Shown here: positions 1 to 11,010 of the stretch, one piece after another
How positions within the stretch are numbered: position 1 is the stretch's first letter
How the letters are laid out: every line of letters starts with the position of its first letter
Assembly (NCBI RefSeq): GCF_016801865.2
Contig: NC_068938.1
Coordinates: 131,468,689-131,532,688, forward strand
Origin: Culex pipiens pallens
Lineage: Eukaryota; Arthropoda; Insecta; Diptera; Culicidae
Length of the DNA stretch: 64,000 bases
Reading direction: 5' to 3'
The notes under the pieces: model-generated
The model's input: the letters and a program-made list of their open reading frames with translations, nothing else
Told to the model about the DNA's origin: nothing
Databases searched by the model: none
Position numbers and translations under genes: made by a program

Positions 1-930
1 TAGGCGGTTTTTGCTGGTTTTTTTTTAAGCAAAAGCGAAATAAAATAATAAAAAAAGCTCTATTGTGCACTTTAAGCCACAAATTCAGTAATCATCATGC
101 GACATAAAAAGTAAAATAAAAATCATGCCGGAAGGCGATTATGGTGTTTGTTGTGAATGACGTGACAAAATAAACCAAAGAAGGTGGTCATTCGGGTTTT
201 GGGCGGATTTTGGTTAACAAAACCAACCGGATACAGGGTAGGTGATCCTATTTTTAGACTAGTTTATACGTAAGCAAAACAACCCATTCGGGAGGTGCCT
301 GTAATTCGCGAAATAATAGTTTATGCAAATGATGTTTTTTTTCAGCATGAGCACGAGAAAAAAAATGAATTTTGCAGGAAGTTGCAATTCCCACATTTTG
401 AATAGGAATTCCAGTAAAACGTTAGTTTTAACGATCGTGTGTTTGTTCAATTCAAAAACCAAGTTCGAAAGGTATTACTTTTCGATACAAGTGCTGAAAA
501 GTTTTAGTTGATGATAAGCAGGCCATTTTATCACTTAAGAATTTTGAAAACGAAATTAGATTTATATATATTTTTTAAATTAGACCAAATTCATAAATCG
601 ATTGAAATTCTGCCCATAACATTTTTTAGCCTGCAACCAAATCGAATTTTTTTATAAAAGTTTATTTTAAGGCGAAAATGTCAACTACACAGGAAACGCA
701 ACATAAATTTACACATCTCGAAAGAGCAACGATCTAGAGAGTTTGCTCACGCTTTCGTTTTCCTAATAAGGAGTTGCACGATTATCCATGTCGTGACTGA
801 AGATAAATGCCATCAAATTGTTTAAATTATTTACAATGTTAAAGTAAAAATTTAGTGAAACACTTTTTTTTAAACAAAATATGAACGTTTTTTCCTGCTG
901 TTTGAGTTATTTTATTGTACTTTCATTTCA
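1..930. other. AT-rich spacer, nothing recognised
   Basis: AT-rich DNA with only short chance ORFs on both strands. No splice-flanked exon, repeat with clear ends or RNA gene could be recognised. Confidence 0.6.
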
Positions 931-1456
931 TTTAACAATTTAACAATTTAACAATTTAACAATTTAACAATTTAACAATTTAACAATTTAACAATTTAAC
1001 AATTTAACAATTTAACAATTTAACAATTTAACAATTTAACAATTTAACAATTTAACAATTTAACAATTTAACAATTTAACAATTTAACAATTTAACAATT
1101 TAACAATTTAACAATTTAACAATTTAACAATTTAACAATTTAACAATTTAACAATTTAACAATTTAACAATTTAACAATTTAACAATTTAACAATTTAAC
1201 AATTTAACAATTTAACAATTTAACAATTTAACAATTTAACAATTTAACAATTTAACAATTTAACAATTTAACAATTTAACAATTTAACAATTTAACAATT
1301 TAACAATTTAACAATTTAACAATTTAACAATTTAACAATTTAACAATTTAACAATTTAACAATTTAACAATTTAACAATTTAACAATTTAACAATTTAAC
1401 AATTTAACAATTTCACAATTTAACAATTTAACAATTTAACAATTTAACAATTTAAC
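931..1456. repeat. 9-bp tandem array (TTTAACAAT)n
   Basis: The 9-bp unit TTTAACAAT is repeated head to tail about 58 times over 526 bp. I see a single substitution, at position 1414 (A to C). Such uniformity suggests a recent expansion by slippage. Two of three forward frames are free of stops (the unit reads F-N-N or L-T-I), but there is no start codon or coding context. Confidence 0.97.
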
Positions 1457-2029
1457 CCTCAAAAACCTTTTTTAAAAATTTGTGATCTTTAAAAAGCATT
1501 GGAACTCTTAACATTTAAGAAAATTAGAGGGGTGGAAGTATGACTTGTTTTTTATAACGTTGCCACTGCTTTTAAAGGTGACATTTTTTTCTGGGGTCAA
1601 CTTTGGCTGTGTTTTTCGCTAACATTTTCTATATTATATGTAAAAATTAGTACCGTGAACGGGGTGACTTTGATAGGTTTTAGATTTTTCCGCACGTACG
1701 GAAATTGTTTAGAATCATACTGACCGTGGTAGAGAAGTGTTCAAAGTACCTCAAAAAGAACTTTTCATAATATTTTGAAAATTTTAAAAAGTTTGTTAAC
1801 TATAGTTAAGAAAATGTTGATGAAAGTCATTATTTTAAACTTCTCAAAGTGTCATGATTTTATCAATGAACTCAATGTAATTTTGAATCGGAAAACGGAA
1901 TGCATTTTCGGATTCCTAAGATAATTTTCCACTAGGAGAATGTTGAATAAGTTTGTTAATAATAAATAATATGTGTTTTTGAAACAAAACTAAAAAAACT
2001 CCATATTTATAGGCAATATCAGTGGTATG

Positions 2030-2137
2030 GCGATTGTCCACGATCCACACAAAAAAGATTTTTTTGTATGGACAATTGTCCACGAAGGGGGGGGGCAGAT
2101 TCCCAAAAAAGTGTCCACGTGGTTTATGGGTGGTCCC
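2030..2137 (+). mobile_element. GTCCACG-family MITE (PIF/Harbinger-like), partial copy
   Basis: The copy contains GGCGATTGTCCACGATCC, an inverted half reading GTATGGACAATTGTCCACGA, a G tract of eight and the terminal repeat GTGTCCACGTGG...GGTCCC followed by TTA. The left terminal repeat is missing. The family is described at 43103-43278. Confidence 0.8.
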
Positions 2138-2149
2138 TTAACATGTTTA

Positions 2150-2760
2150 ACAAATCAATTTTATTACTGATTTCTTTTGATAGGGTTCGCAAACCTTCAA
2201 TTTTTCTGGCTCATCGGCAAGGTCTGATAAAAAAAAACTATCCAACGAAAGTTTACATGGAAGATTCAGACAATATTTTTATCACAATATCTCAGATCCG
2301 GCCTCCAGAAAGTATACAGTTTTGATAGGGTTGTCAGATCTTCAATGTTTTGGGCTCATTGGAAAGGTCTTTTTAATACCTTTCTGAAAATGTATAACAT
2401 GATAGGGTTTCTTGCAAAAATCACCCTTTTTACAATCTTCTGGACATACGCCAAATTCGTTTTTTTAGCAGAACTTTTGAAGTACTTAACTAAACTTGCT
2501 GATATCAAATAGAGACCTATGAGACCCCAAGACGGATCGAATGAGACTAATACGGTCAAAATTCGTTCATCCAGTCCGGAGATAATCGAGTGACAATTTT
2601 TTTGTCCACCCACCTACACACATCCACACAGACATTTGCTCAGAACATGATTCTGAGTCGATAGGTATACGTGAAGGTGGGTCTACGAGGTCGAATTAAG
2701 AAGTTCATTTTTCGAGTGATTTTATAGCCTTTCCTCAGTAAGGTGACAAAAGGCAAATCT
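2150..2760 (-). repeat. Dispersed repeat, family also at 58575-59215
   Basis: This segment aligns by eye, in opposite orientation, with 58575-59215. Shared landmarks are CCTTTCCTCAGTAAGG, CTCAGAACATGATTCTGAG-like sequence, 'GACGGATCGAATGAGAC' and 'GGATCTGACAACCCTATC'-type motifs. The phrase GATAGGGTT recurs about 143 bp apart, so the family carries internal subrepeats. Related units form the tandem array at 11.7-12.35 kb. Confidence 0.75.
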
Positions 2761-2903
2761 TTTTTTCCAAAATAATGCATGGACTTTGTGTGGCCTACCC
2801 CAGTACATGTTTAAAAAAATATAATCTTGTAAAAAACCTCACCTTTTGGAAAATATTCTAGAAACAAATTAAAATCCTATCAAAGTCACCCCAGTTTACG
2901 GTA

Positions 2904-3469
2904 GGGTACGGTAGGGTGACAAGAAAAAATTTAAATTTTAGAAAATCTTAAGAGATACCCTCTTTCTTAATTCTTTTGGTAAAAATAATGTCTGTGCCAA
3001 TTTTGAGCCAAATCGGTAAAGGTTTAAGGATCGCTATTGGTCGAATTTATGTAAAATTTAATGACAAACAACTTTGTCCAAGATTGCAAAATGATCCGGG
3101 TTAACCATGACAAGTTTTAGCGTTTTAAAGAAGACGTTTTTGATGAGCAGAGTGGCAGGTTGGTCGGATTTATTCCGGAGAAAAACGCGTAGTTTATCAA
3201 AATAAACTGGAGAACTTTATTGAACGCGTGCTTTTCAACGGATGACGCAACACACTTGTTGTTGTTGTTTTGCAGCTCTGACAGATGCGCGTGAGGTCGA
3301 CAGGGGGTTCGGCCGCCTAGGTCGACTCGATGAGGACTACATGGTTGTCCATCTCAACAGTTTTTGTATGAAAAGATTTTTTTACCAACTTTACGATTTA
3401 AAGTGACCCTTAAACCTTAACCAATTTCTCACAAAATTTCACAGTTACTTATTTTCAAATACTATCAGT
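2904..3469. other. Spacer with a GC-richer patch, unassigned
   Basis: The first half is AT-rich. 3140-3350 is GC-richer and contains FLP-like restriction-rich sequence and a GTTGTTGTTGTTTTGCAG stretch, but no frame reads like a conserved protein. It could be a decayed retroelement end or untranslated sequence. Confidence 0.4.
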
Positions 3470-3680
3470 AACAAACATAAAACGGAATCGACGTAACACC
3501 TTATAATGTGGCCCTCTTAAACCTTGCGGTTTCGTCAACGGATCTACAGGCGTGTATCGTTCTTTTTGCGACAAGACTCCGCCTCCCGGATCTCCTAAGT
3601 GTGAAGGTATGGCACGGGGAGAGGGCACCGAATACCTATATTTACACTTAGAATTTTTTGCGTCCGCCTCGGGATTTGAG
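3470..3680 (-). mobile_element. tRNA-derived SINE, truncated head
   Basis: The sequence is a close copy of the complete SINE at 14960-15233, shared from ACGGAATCGACGTAACACC through TTTACACTTAGAATTTTTTG. The polymerase III box B is damaged (CGGGATTTGAG instead of GGGATTCGAAC on the plus strand) and the rest of the tRNA-like head is lost. The copy is therefore inactive. Confidence 0.8.
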
Positions 3681-3935
3681 CAAACATAACATAAACTTTA
3701 CACAATAAATGAAAAAAATAAAAATGAAGCAAAAAAAATGAACAAAAAAATAAAACCAGAAAAGTGAAGTTTTCTGTAGAGAAGGAGGAACTTTTTTAGT
3801 CATTGGAGAGTTAACAATATAAACATTGATTCATTGGGCTTTTTTTAAAAAAAAAGAACTCCAGATGTAAACCTGAGGTCCAGAAAAATGAATTTAATTT
3901 ATTGTCACACAAACAATCTACTCTATGATACTCAC

Positions 3936-4056
3936 CTACTTCTCTCTCCGACAGCCCTGCAAACTCATCCGTAGCTACAGACTGGCATTTTTCGACGGTA
4001 AACAGAGCTAGAACAATGACGACGATACTTGGCCAATTGGAGCACCAAAAGCTCAT
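3936..4056 (-). CDS. Candidate first coding exon with signal peptide, product unknown
   Basis: Read on the minus strand from the ATG at 4056, 40 codons precede a consensus donor TAG|GTGAGT at 3935. The encoded start has a short polar head (MSFWCSNWPS), a hydrophobic core (IVVIVLALFTV) and a likely signal-cleavage region near KCQSVATD, then acidic residues. The context GAACATG is acceptable for initiation. No downstream exon was found between here and the left edge, so the gene would have to continue outside the window. I do not recognise the protein, and chance cannot be excluded. Confidence 0.4.
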
Positions 4057-5150
4057 GTTCCTCGCGTGATTTGTTGTTTGGCGAACTTTTCTCTTCCCGG
4101 GCGTGTTCGACGCTTGGCCACGCGTTGATGTCTCCCGACCACAAGCTTAACTGACAGATGAACTTTTTCTTCTTCACTTTTTGCACCGCTTCACGATCTT
4201 CACATATTTACAGATTTTTTTCCTCCAAAGAATTCGCTCACATTCACTCACTACGAGCTAGTTGATGCCGATTTCACCGCGGCACCGGCAGCACAAACAG
4301 TGAAAGTACACTTTCCGAATGCACTTTTTCTTCTCTTTCTCAGCCTCATTGATTCAACCTGGACAAACGATTTAAAGAACAAAAAAAAAAACGTTTTTTT
4401 GAAACGGAAATGTGACCAAATGTGCTCGATTCAAGATAACCCTTTCCGGCTAAAGCTTAAATTGCAATAATAACAACATTCCAAAAAGAAAACAACAATA
4501 TCCAAACAGCTCGAAAACGATCAATTTGATGCAAACCAATCGATCTCTCCTCGCGCCGTAATTCGTTTCGGATAAAAATCGATAAGATAAACCTCATCCT
4601 CCTACTGCTGCTGCTTAGTACGAAAATGTGAACGGTATTGAGGCTACCGAAACGAAACCAATCCGTGAAATTTAACAATCTACCCGGGCACGGACACACG
4701 TGGTAAATCCACGTGTGCCATTATCGGTGGGCAGAGCCAAGTAACGGGTTTCAAAGCAGGTGGTATACAAACAAACACGCTAGAGCAAATTGCCATCTTT
4801 TGTGGGTGGGTGGTGAATGTTTGGAAGAAAGCCACATTGATAACTGGTATTTTTCTTGCTTCTCTCTCTTCAGTGGAAATTATAGGCGGTTAATGCATGT
4901 TGCAAAGAGAGTTGATACAGTTAGTTAATTATCCTTGCAAACCGGCAAACAAGATGTTTATGCAAGATGCGAAGAATGATTTGAAAGCTAGTTGTTCAAC
5001 GTTTAATTTTGTTTTTATGTTTTTAAACCAGCACTTATTAATTGATTGATTGATGTAAAAACAAACTCGAAACAACATGAGGTGTGAAGCATCCCAGTTG
5101 GTTAAATCTGAAGGAAGTTATTGGCATTTTAGTGAAAAAAAATATCCAAA
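4057..5150. other. Non-repetitive spacer, possible upstream region of the 3936-4056 exon
   Basis: This is moderately GC-rich, mostly non-repetitive sequence with no conserved ORF. If the minus-strand exon at 4056 is real, 4057-4350 would be its leader and promoter. A perfect inverted pair of CACGTG boxes lies at 4695-4717. Confidence 0.4.
4695..4717. promoter_or_regulatory. Paired CACGTG E-boxes in a 9-bp palindrome
   Basis: CACACGTGG, a 5-bp spacer TAAAT, then CCACGTGTG: a perfect 9-bp inverted repeat holding two canonical CACGTG E-boxes 14 bp apart. bHLH factors bind this core in animals. Whether this site is used is inference; it lies about 640 bp upstream of the candidate exon at 4056. 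Confidence 0.35.
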
Positions 5151-5152
5151 TA

Positions 5153-5324
5153 CACAGAAAAAAAATCAATTCCCGTAATCGTGAATTAAGTTCACGAATG
5201 TGAGATCCACGAAGGAATTTATTCATGAGTATGGTGCATTTGCACCATAAACGTGAATATATTCCTTCGTGGTTCTCATAATCGTGAACTGACTTCACGG
5301 TTTCGAGAATTGATTTTTTCTGTG
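5153..5324. mobile_element. 172-bp palindromic MITE, TA duplication
   Basis: The ends read CACAGAAAAAAAATCAATTC and its complement GAATTGATTTTTTCTGTG, flanked by TA on both sides (5151-5152 and 5325-5326). The interior is largely self-complementary, for example TTCACGAATGTGAGATCCACGAAGGAAT-type arms around GGTGCATTTGCACC. Size, palindromy and TA flanks fit a Tc1/mariner-type MITE. Confidence 0.88.
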
Positions 5325-5326
5325 TA

Positions 5327-5950
5327 TCAACTCGAATCGACCTGGAGCTTTTAGGGGACATCTGAAACAATTTAACAATTTAGACTACCTTCTGAGACTA
5401 AGAATGCTTGGGTTAAGGCAGTTGAACACAAAAATATATACTTTTTTAGTTCAATTTTTGGATGTGGAGTTTTGCTCGAGGGACCCCTTAGATCCCATTT
5501 TCTAGTGATTCAATTCAATTCAATTTATTTTATTAGTAAATAATCAATTTACAATTCCGTAATTCTTATAACCTAATAGAGTTTTGGAGTTCCTTTCAAC
5601 AATGATTAGAACTATAATTCATTTTGATGTAATTGGATATTCTAACAATAGATTTGGCAAGAGAAGGTTTTCTAGTGTAATTTTATCAAACTCGTATATT
5701 TATTTTCATCGATTTACACCATTTAAAAAATTAAATTAAGTAAATCTTAAAATTAAATTAATTGAAAATCAGGTTCGTTTCTAAGAATACTAGATGTCAC
5801 CCAGCTTCTTAATTTTTTCCACATTTTTTTTTATTTTTTTAGTCCTTTTTACAATTCCGTCGTGAAACTACTTACTTTTCCTGCCATTCTTGAACGACGA
5901 AATAGCCTACTTTTCTGTACCAAAAATAACAGAATCGAATAGCAACACTT
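5327..5950. other. AT-rich spacer with TTCAATTCAA repeat start
   Basis: Low-complexity AT-rich DNA. 5509-5530 contains ATTCAATTCAATTCAATTTA, a short direct repeat. No exon-like stretch was seen. Confidence 0.5.
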
Positions 5951-5954
5951 TTCA

Positions 5955-6050
5955 AAATAAATGCTGAAAAGTTCTACTTTTCAGCACTGAAATGGGTGCT
6001 GAAAAGTTGAACTTTTTAGCACCTGTTTCGAAAAGTAACACTTTTCAACA
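5955..6050. repeat. Cluster of short hairpins (GCTGAAAAGT / ACTTTTCAGC)
   Basis: TGCTGAAAAGT-TCT-ACTTTTCAGCA forms an 11-bp stem. It is followed at once by a second, imperfect hairpin GTGCTGAAAAGTTGAACTTTTTAGCAC and a further AAAAGTAACACTTTTC. This is probably a small fold-back element; its ends were not resolved. Confidence 0.7.
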
Positions 6051-6139
6051 TTTTTTTGATTTAAACGATTTATTGACAAAATACATGAAAATTTAACTTA
6101 ATATTTCACTCAATCGGTGTTTTTCGAAATTGCAAAAAA

Positions 6140-6290
6140 TATTGTATGGAACTCGTTGCAAAACTTGATTTGTTTCAGCATTCTTCATATTTATCCACCT
6201 CGGTGAACCTCGTTGGATAAATATACGACTCGTGCTGAAAAAAACATCTTTTTGCAACTTGTTGCATAAACTACTATTTTTAAATCCTTT
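6140..6290. repeat. Imperfect fold-back repeat (CTCGTTGCAAAAC)
   Basis: The left part GTTGCAAAACTTGATTTGTT is mirrored by a right part ending TTTTTGCAACTTGTTGCA. The centre holds ATATTTATCCACCTCGG...CGTTGGATAAATAT, a further hairpin. It looks like a MITE of about 150 bp without recognisable target duplication. Confidence 0.6.
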
Positions 6291-6939
6291 CAGATGCATT
6301 TTGAGTTTTAATTGAATTATGCCCAAGCCTTTTAAGGTTTTTGGCGATTTTGAACATTCTAAGTTAGAATTTATTTGAAAATCATTGTTTTAATAAATAA
6401 ATATTTTTTTCAAATATTAAAGTTACATAACGATGAAAAAATACTAAACATGAAACAAAAAAAAAAAAATAAACCTAGAGAAGTCATGTTTTTTTGTAAA
6501 ACAAAAGTTGCTTAGCATGACCCTCTGAATACAGGAAAAATTTGCAATGTTGCAATGCTTTAAATCGTATAACAAGATGTTTAGAACTGTGACTTTGTGA
6601 AACTATTGTTTACAATTATTCTAATTGTAAAAAGAGTTGTTTTGTTAGAAAATTTGTTTTTCGATCAAAAATAATCCAACCTCATACTTCCAAGGCCTTG
6701 TCGCTCGCTAGGAACCCTATTTTGACAGCTCGATTAGAACCAATTAACTTCCAATCTGTGATCCAAAATGGCCTTACTTGATAATTTTTTTTAAGAATTA
6801 ATATTATATGTTGTACCCTTACTGCTTACATTTTATTGTACAGGGTGTTTTGCAAGTTTAATCATTTTGTTGTTGTAACTCATAAGAAATAAAATTGTTT
6901 TGTTAAAAAACGAAGTTGACTTTATAGCTGTCGGCCACT
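6291..6939. other. AT-rich spacer, nothing recognised
   Basis: AT-rich DNA without a supported gene, repeat end or RNA on either strand. Confidence 0.5.
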
Positions 6940-7145
6940 ATTGCTAGTACCAACCGCTAGTGTCTTCCTTTTAACTACAAGGAATTTGCCGCCCTTGGCT
7001 CCTAAGTGTTTGAGTACGGCACGGAGCGACGGCGCCGGATACCCATATTTACACTTAGAATTTGTAAGAGTGCCCGCCGCGGGATTCGAACCAGCAACCT
7101 CTCGATTGTGAGTTTAGTGCGCGGTTCGATTGATCCACACGGGCG
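6940..7145 (-). mobile_element. tRNA-derived SINE, second subfamily
   Basis: On the minus strand it begins like a tRNA: GTGTGGATCAATCGAACCGC, an anticodon arm, then box B GGTTCGAATCC. It continues through a body parallel to the SINE at 14960 (TTCTAAGTGTAAATATGGGT, then CACTTAGGAG). Many differences from that copy suggest an older subfamily. Confidence 0.8.
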
Positions 7146-7439
7146 GGACGATAACATATAACAAGACCATTTTATTTTATTTTTTACATTTTGTTCTCAT
7201 CAAAGTACATAAGTTTGATAAAAAAAAACGAGCAAATAAAAACAAATCAGCATATCTCGCGATCTTCATCTTTATTGCAAAATATCACTAATGTCCAGCA
7301 CACGACAAAAAAAATCATCAATAAAAACCTCATTCAACATGCGGCTCCTCCTCACGCAAAAAACAACACTGCACCTCGGCATATCCATTACAATTTCAAC
7401 ACACCAGCTCAGGCAGACTCAATGCAATCAAACAATTAG

Positions 7440-7545
7440 CATAAACCATTGATACTCTTCTTGTGCGAGTGCCCCGCACGGGCCAAGTTGGCTAATTGTG
7501 TGGCCTAATTGTCCAAGCGTCGCTTCGGTTCGATTCCAACCAATG
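7440..7545 (+). mobile_element. Possible tRNA-derived SINE head
   Basis: It contains box-B-like GGTTCGATTCC at about 7527-7537 and upstream CCAAGTTGGCTAATTGTGTGG that could serve as box A. The full cloverleaf does not fold convincingly by eye, so a chance match is possible. Confidence 0.3.
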
Positions 7546-9475
7546 GCAAACAAACAAACAAAAAAATCGGAGAGATAAAACGGTGGAATACAAATGAAAA
7601 CATAAAATTTAAGCACACTTTGGTCACATTTCACCTAGAAATCGTGAGTTTAGTTTGTTTTGCTTTCCATAGTTTGCACCTATTTTCAGCTTATTAGAAC
7701 CTATTTTCGTCCCATTTCGAAAGCCTCATTAGCGACTGCACGATAACAAACGGTACATAATGCTGCATGTTGTTTGTTTCCTATTTTCACTGCGTGTGTG
7801 TGTGTGCACCAAATTCAAGCAAGTCATCTTGTAAACATATATTGTTGATATCGTGCGTTGCATATTACTTATTTACTCGAATTTGTACACCACGCGACGC
7901 TGAGTAGGCTATGTTTTCCGATTTTCAGCGCATTCCTCTTTCGACACGAAACCGACAATACTCTCTTTACATCACACCAACGCAGCATGCCAAACACACA
8001 ATACTTTCGCCTCGGCCAACTTGATTCGGAGCGAATTCCTCGCCAATATTTCGCACGTATAGAACCGAATGTTGTCTCAGGCGTGCGAGTTTCTTCCTCC
8101 CACAAAAGGTATTGCACCTTATACTAAATCCGGTGGAATTTCACTTTCTCGCGCAAACCCAATTCGTCCAGACGCAAGTCACACTTGGCAAGCACTATAA
8201 CATAACCTCGAAAAACTTTAGCCCACACCCGTAACGTAACGGAACAACCCGTTGGTCACTTTTGATAACACTTTGGCCGGACACACTTCGTTGGATTTGG
8301 CTGAATTTGTTAGAAATTTCTCGAAACAAAACATATATGTAACATAAAACTCTACCGCATCAAAAGATCACCCTGCACACTAGCGCCACTAGTGGAGAAC
8401 CACCGAACTCGTCACCGGTTCTTCGTGCATCAAGCAAAATTCACGACGATTTCACGAAAAATTAAACTCGCAAACTCGGAGCAAATCGCAGAGAGAAAGA
8501 AACGCGCGCGTCCGTTTCGAAGCACGAATGTGCAGAAACTGAAATCACGCGATCCGCCAGCCAACGGCAGGTAAACTTTCGTTTGGAGCGTCAAGCTCGA
8601 CCAGCTGGTTTGGGTTGAGGGAGAAGCCTCTGGGCTGCGAAAACCCGATGGGGAGTCGGCAGCGGGACCATGTGTGCGGTGTAGACAAACATACATGCGC
8701 CAATACGCGACGATAGGATAGGGTGGGGTGACAATTGTGGAGGAAGATTTTTGGAATCTTGAATTTTAAATTTTTAGAAACTTTCGAATGCAATGAATCT
8801 TCTGGAACCAATAAATCTCGAAGTCTTTCGATTCACGGAATCATTTCAATGTTTTAAATCTCATGAAATCAAGTAATGGCCTATTTACAATCACTTTACT
8901 TAGAAAATTGCACCTAGCTTGGAAATTTGAATCAATGGAAATGAATCTAATCTTCCTTTATTAGAGGAGAAAATCAACTCGCGACCAAAATTTTGAGGCT
9001 AGGAATTTTGACAGGTATGATTTTCATAAAGTATTCCCACCTTTTCTTTCCAATCCTAACATTTCATATGGCAAAAAAAATACATTTTGCCTCATTATAT
9101 TTACAAGTCTCTGCGGGCTCGTGATAAAAAAAATATAAGTGAATCAGCTAAAAATTAATGACCTACTACGCGACATTTAGTAAACCAAATTTTCCCAATG
9201 TTTGAATTCTCAAAATGGAAAATTTATTGCAATTTCTACAAAATAAAATTTAATGTCACAAAGCAATAGAAAATGAAGTGATATTAATTTTTAACTTAAC
9301 ATTTCATAATATTTTTCATTAAATTATTTTTATTAGGTCCTTTTTAGTGCTGAGACCTGGTTAGGATCGAGTCGGCTTTTCTAATTACATTTTACTTAAA
9401 GCTAAGAGTAATTGCAGAGGATCTTGTGGTTTCATAATGAATTGAATTTTAAGATATTTAAGAATCATTTGAATA
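7546..9475. other. Spacer with possible untranslated first exon at 8360-8572
   Basis: Most of this interval is unassigned. 8360-8700 is GC-richer. On the plus strand it ends in CGGCAG|GTAAAC at 8572-8573, a strong donor, so a non-coding first exon is possible. Frames here do not resemble a known protein. 7790-7806 is a short GT microsatellite. Confidence 0.35.
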
Positions 9476-9479
9476 TTAT

Positions 9480-11010
9480 TTTTTGCAATTGAGCAATTCT
9501 CTCAGATTTCGGTCATTCGATTTTGTTTTGTATTTTTTAATCTTTCTGAAACTTTTTTGGTGCCTTTGGTATGCCCAAAGAAGCCATTTGGCATGATTAG
9601 TTTGTCCATATAATTGTCCATACGAATTTTGCAGCTGTCCATACAAAAACGATGAATGAAAATTCAAAAATCTGTATCTTTTGAAGGAATTTTTTGATCG
9701 ATTTGGTGTCTTCGGCAAAGTTGTACATATGGATATGGACTACTAGGATGTAACAAAAATGACTTTTTGGCGGGCATTCAGGGGTTTGTTCCGGTGGGCA
9801 TACTGAGCCTAAATCCCAAATATGAGCTTGATTGGACGTAACAGGAGCTGGCGCTCCGCCCTTCAATTTTAAATGGGATTTAACCCGTAAAAAAAGATTT
9901 TTTCAAAAATGTCACTTTTTGAGGCATTTTGGCCACCAATGCGTTTACCAAAAACATCACTGGCGTATAGGCCAGATCCTTGCGCATCTTTTGGTATATA
10001 TAACATTGAAGTTTGGAGCATCCTGGTGCTCGGTACAGACCTTCAAAGTTTGGCATATTTTCGAAAAATCGGTCCCAGCAAAATCAAATGGCGTCTCGGG
10101 CGTCGCGAGGTGCGACGCATATCTTTTTAAAAAATTCTTTTTTCACGGGTTGAATCCCATTTAAAATTGAAGGGCGGAGCACCAGCTCCTGTTACGTCCA
10201 ATCAAGCTCATATTTGGGATTTAGGCTCAGTATGCCCACCTGAACAAACCCCTGAATGCCCGCCAAAAAGTCATTTTTGTTACACTCTAATGGACTACAC
10301 TGAAAAAAATGATATACGGTAATTTTTTTTAATGATTTTTTATTTAACTTTTTGTCACTAAAACTTGATTTGCAAAAAAAAACACTATTTTTATTTTTTT
10401 ATATGTTTTAGGGGACATTAAATGCCAACTTTTCAGAAATTTCCAGGTTGTGCAAAAATCTTTGACCGAGTTATGATTTTTTGAATCAATACTGATTTTT
10501 TCAAAAAATCGAAATAATGGTTGCAAAAAAAATTTCACTTCATTCTTCGATGTAAAATCAAATTTGCAATCAAAAAGTACTTCAGTGAAATTTTCATAAA
10601 GTGCACCGTTTTCAAGTTATAGCCATTTTTAGGTAACTTTTTTTGAAAATATTAGCGGTTTTTAATTTTTTTAAACTGTTTTCAAAGTGCACATTTTTGC
10701 CAACCTTTGAAAAAAATATGTTTGAAAAGTTGAGAAAATTGTTGGTACGACCCTTAGTTGCTGAGATATTGCCATGCAAATGTTTAAAAACAGGAAAATT
10801 AATGTTTTCTTAGTCTCACCCAAACAACCCACCATTTTCTACCGTCGATATCTCAGCAACTAATGGTCCGATTTACAATGTCAAAATATGAAACATTCGT
10901 GAAATTTTCCAATCTTTTCGAAAACAATATTTTCAAAATTTTTAAATCAAGACTAACATTTCAAAAGAGCGTTATATTGAATGTTTGTCATGATGAATTC
11001 CGATTGGGAC
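9480..11010 (-). repeat. Dispersed 'CTTCGGCAAAG' repeat family, copy split by an insertion
   Basis: The phrases CTTCGGCAAAGTTGTA, 'ACTAAAACTTGATTTGCAAA', ATCTCAGCAACTAATGGTCC and 'CAAGACTAACATTT' recur in the same order in the 2-kb palindrome at 29.6-31.6 kb and near 33.4-34.65, 54.8-55.4 and 55.6-56.8 kb. They mark one long AT-rich repeat family with no evident ORF. This copy is interrupted by the element at 9744-10289. Confidence 0.75.
9744..10289. mobile_element. 546-bp long-TIR element with perfect 9-bp target duplication
   Basis: Arms of about 160 bp are inverted copies: the left starts TAGGATGTAACAAAAATGAC, and the right is the complement of TAGAGTGTAACAAAAATGAC. The arms continue in parallel past the matching ATTTTAAATGGGATT. 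The element is flanked by ATGGACTAC on both sides (9735-9743 and 10290-10298). Long TIRs plus a 9-bp duplication are typical of Mutator-like (MULE) elements. The loop has no transposase, so it is non-autonomous. Confidence 0.88.

Larger units (their letters stand above)
1653..2901. mobile_element. Non-autonomous DNA transposon with TA duplication, carrying other repeats inside
   Basis: The ends are inverted copies: the left begins CCGTGAACGGGGTGACTTTG and the right ends with the near-perfect complement, closing in GTTTACGG. Each end is flanked by TA (1651-1652 and 2902-2903), as in the Tc1/mariner group. The 1.25-kb interior has no transposase ORF. It contains a GTCCACG-family element (about 2030-2137) and a copy of the repeat family also seen at 58.6 kb, so part of the length is nested insertion. 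Confidence 0.7.

Noticed and set aside
931..1456. Telomeric or CRISPR-like repeat array
   Set aside because: The 9-bp unit has no spacers and is unlike known telomere repeats; it is a simple tandem array in eukaryotic DNA.
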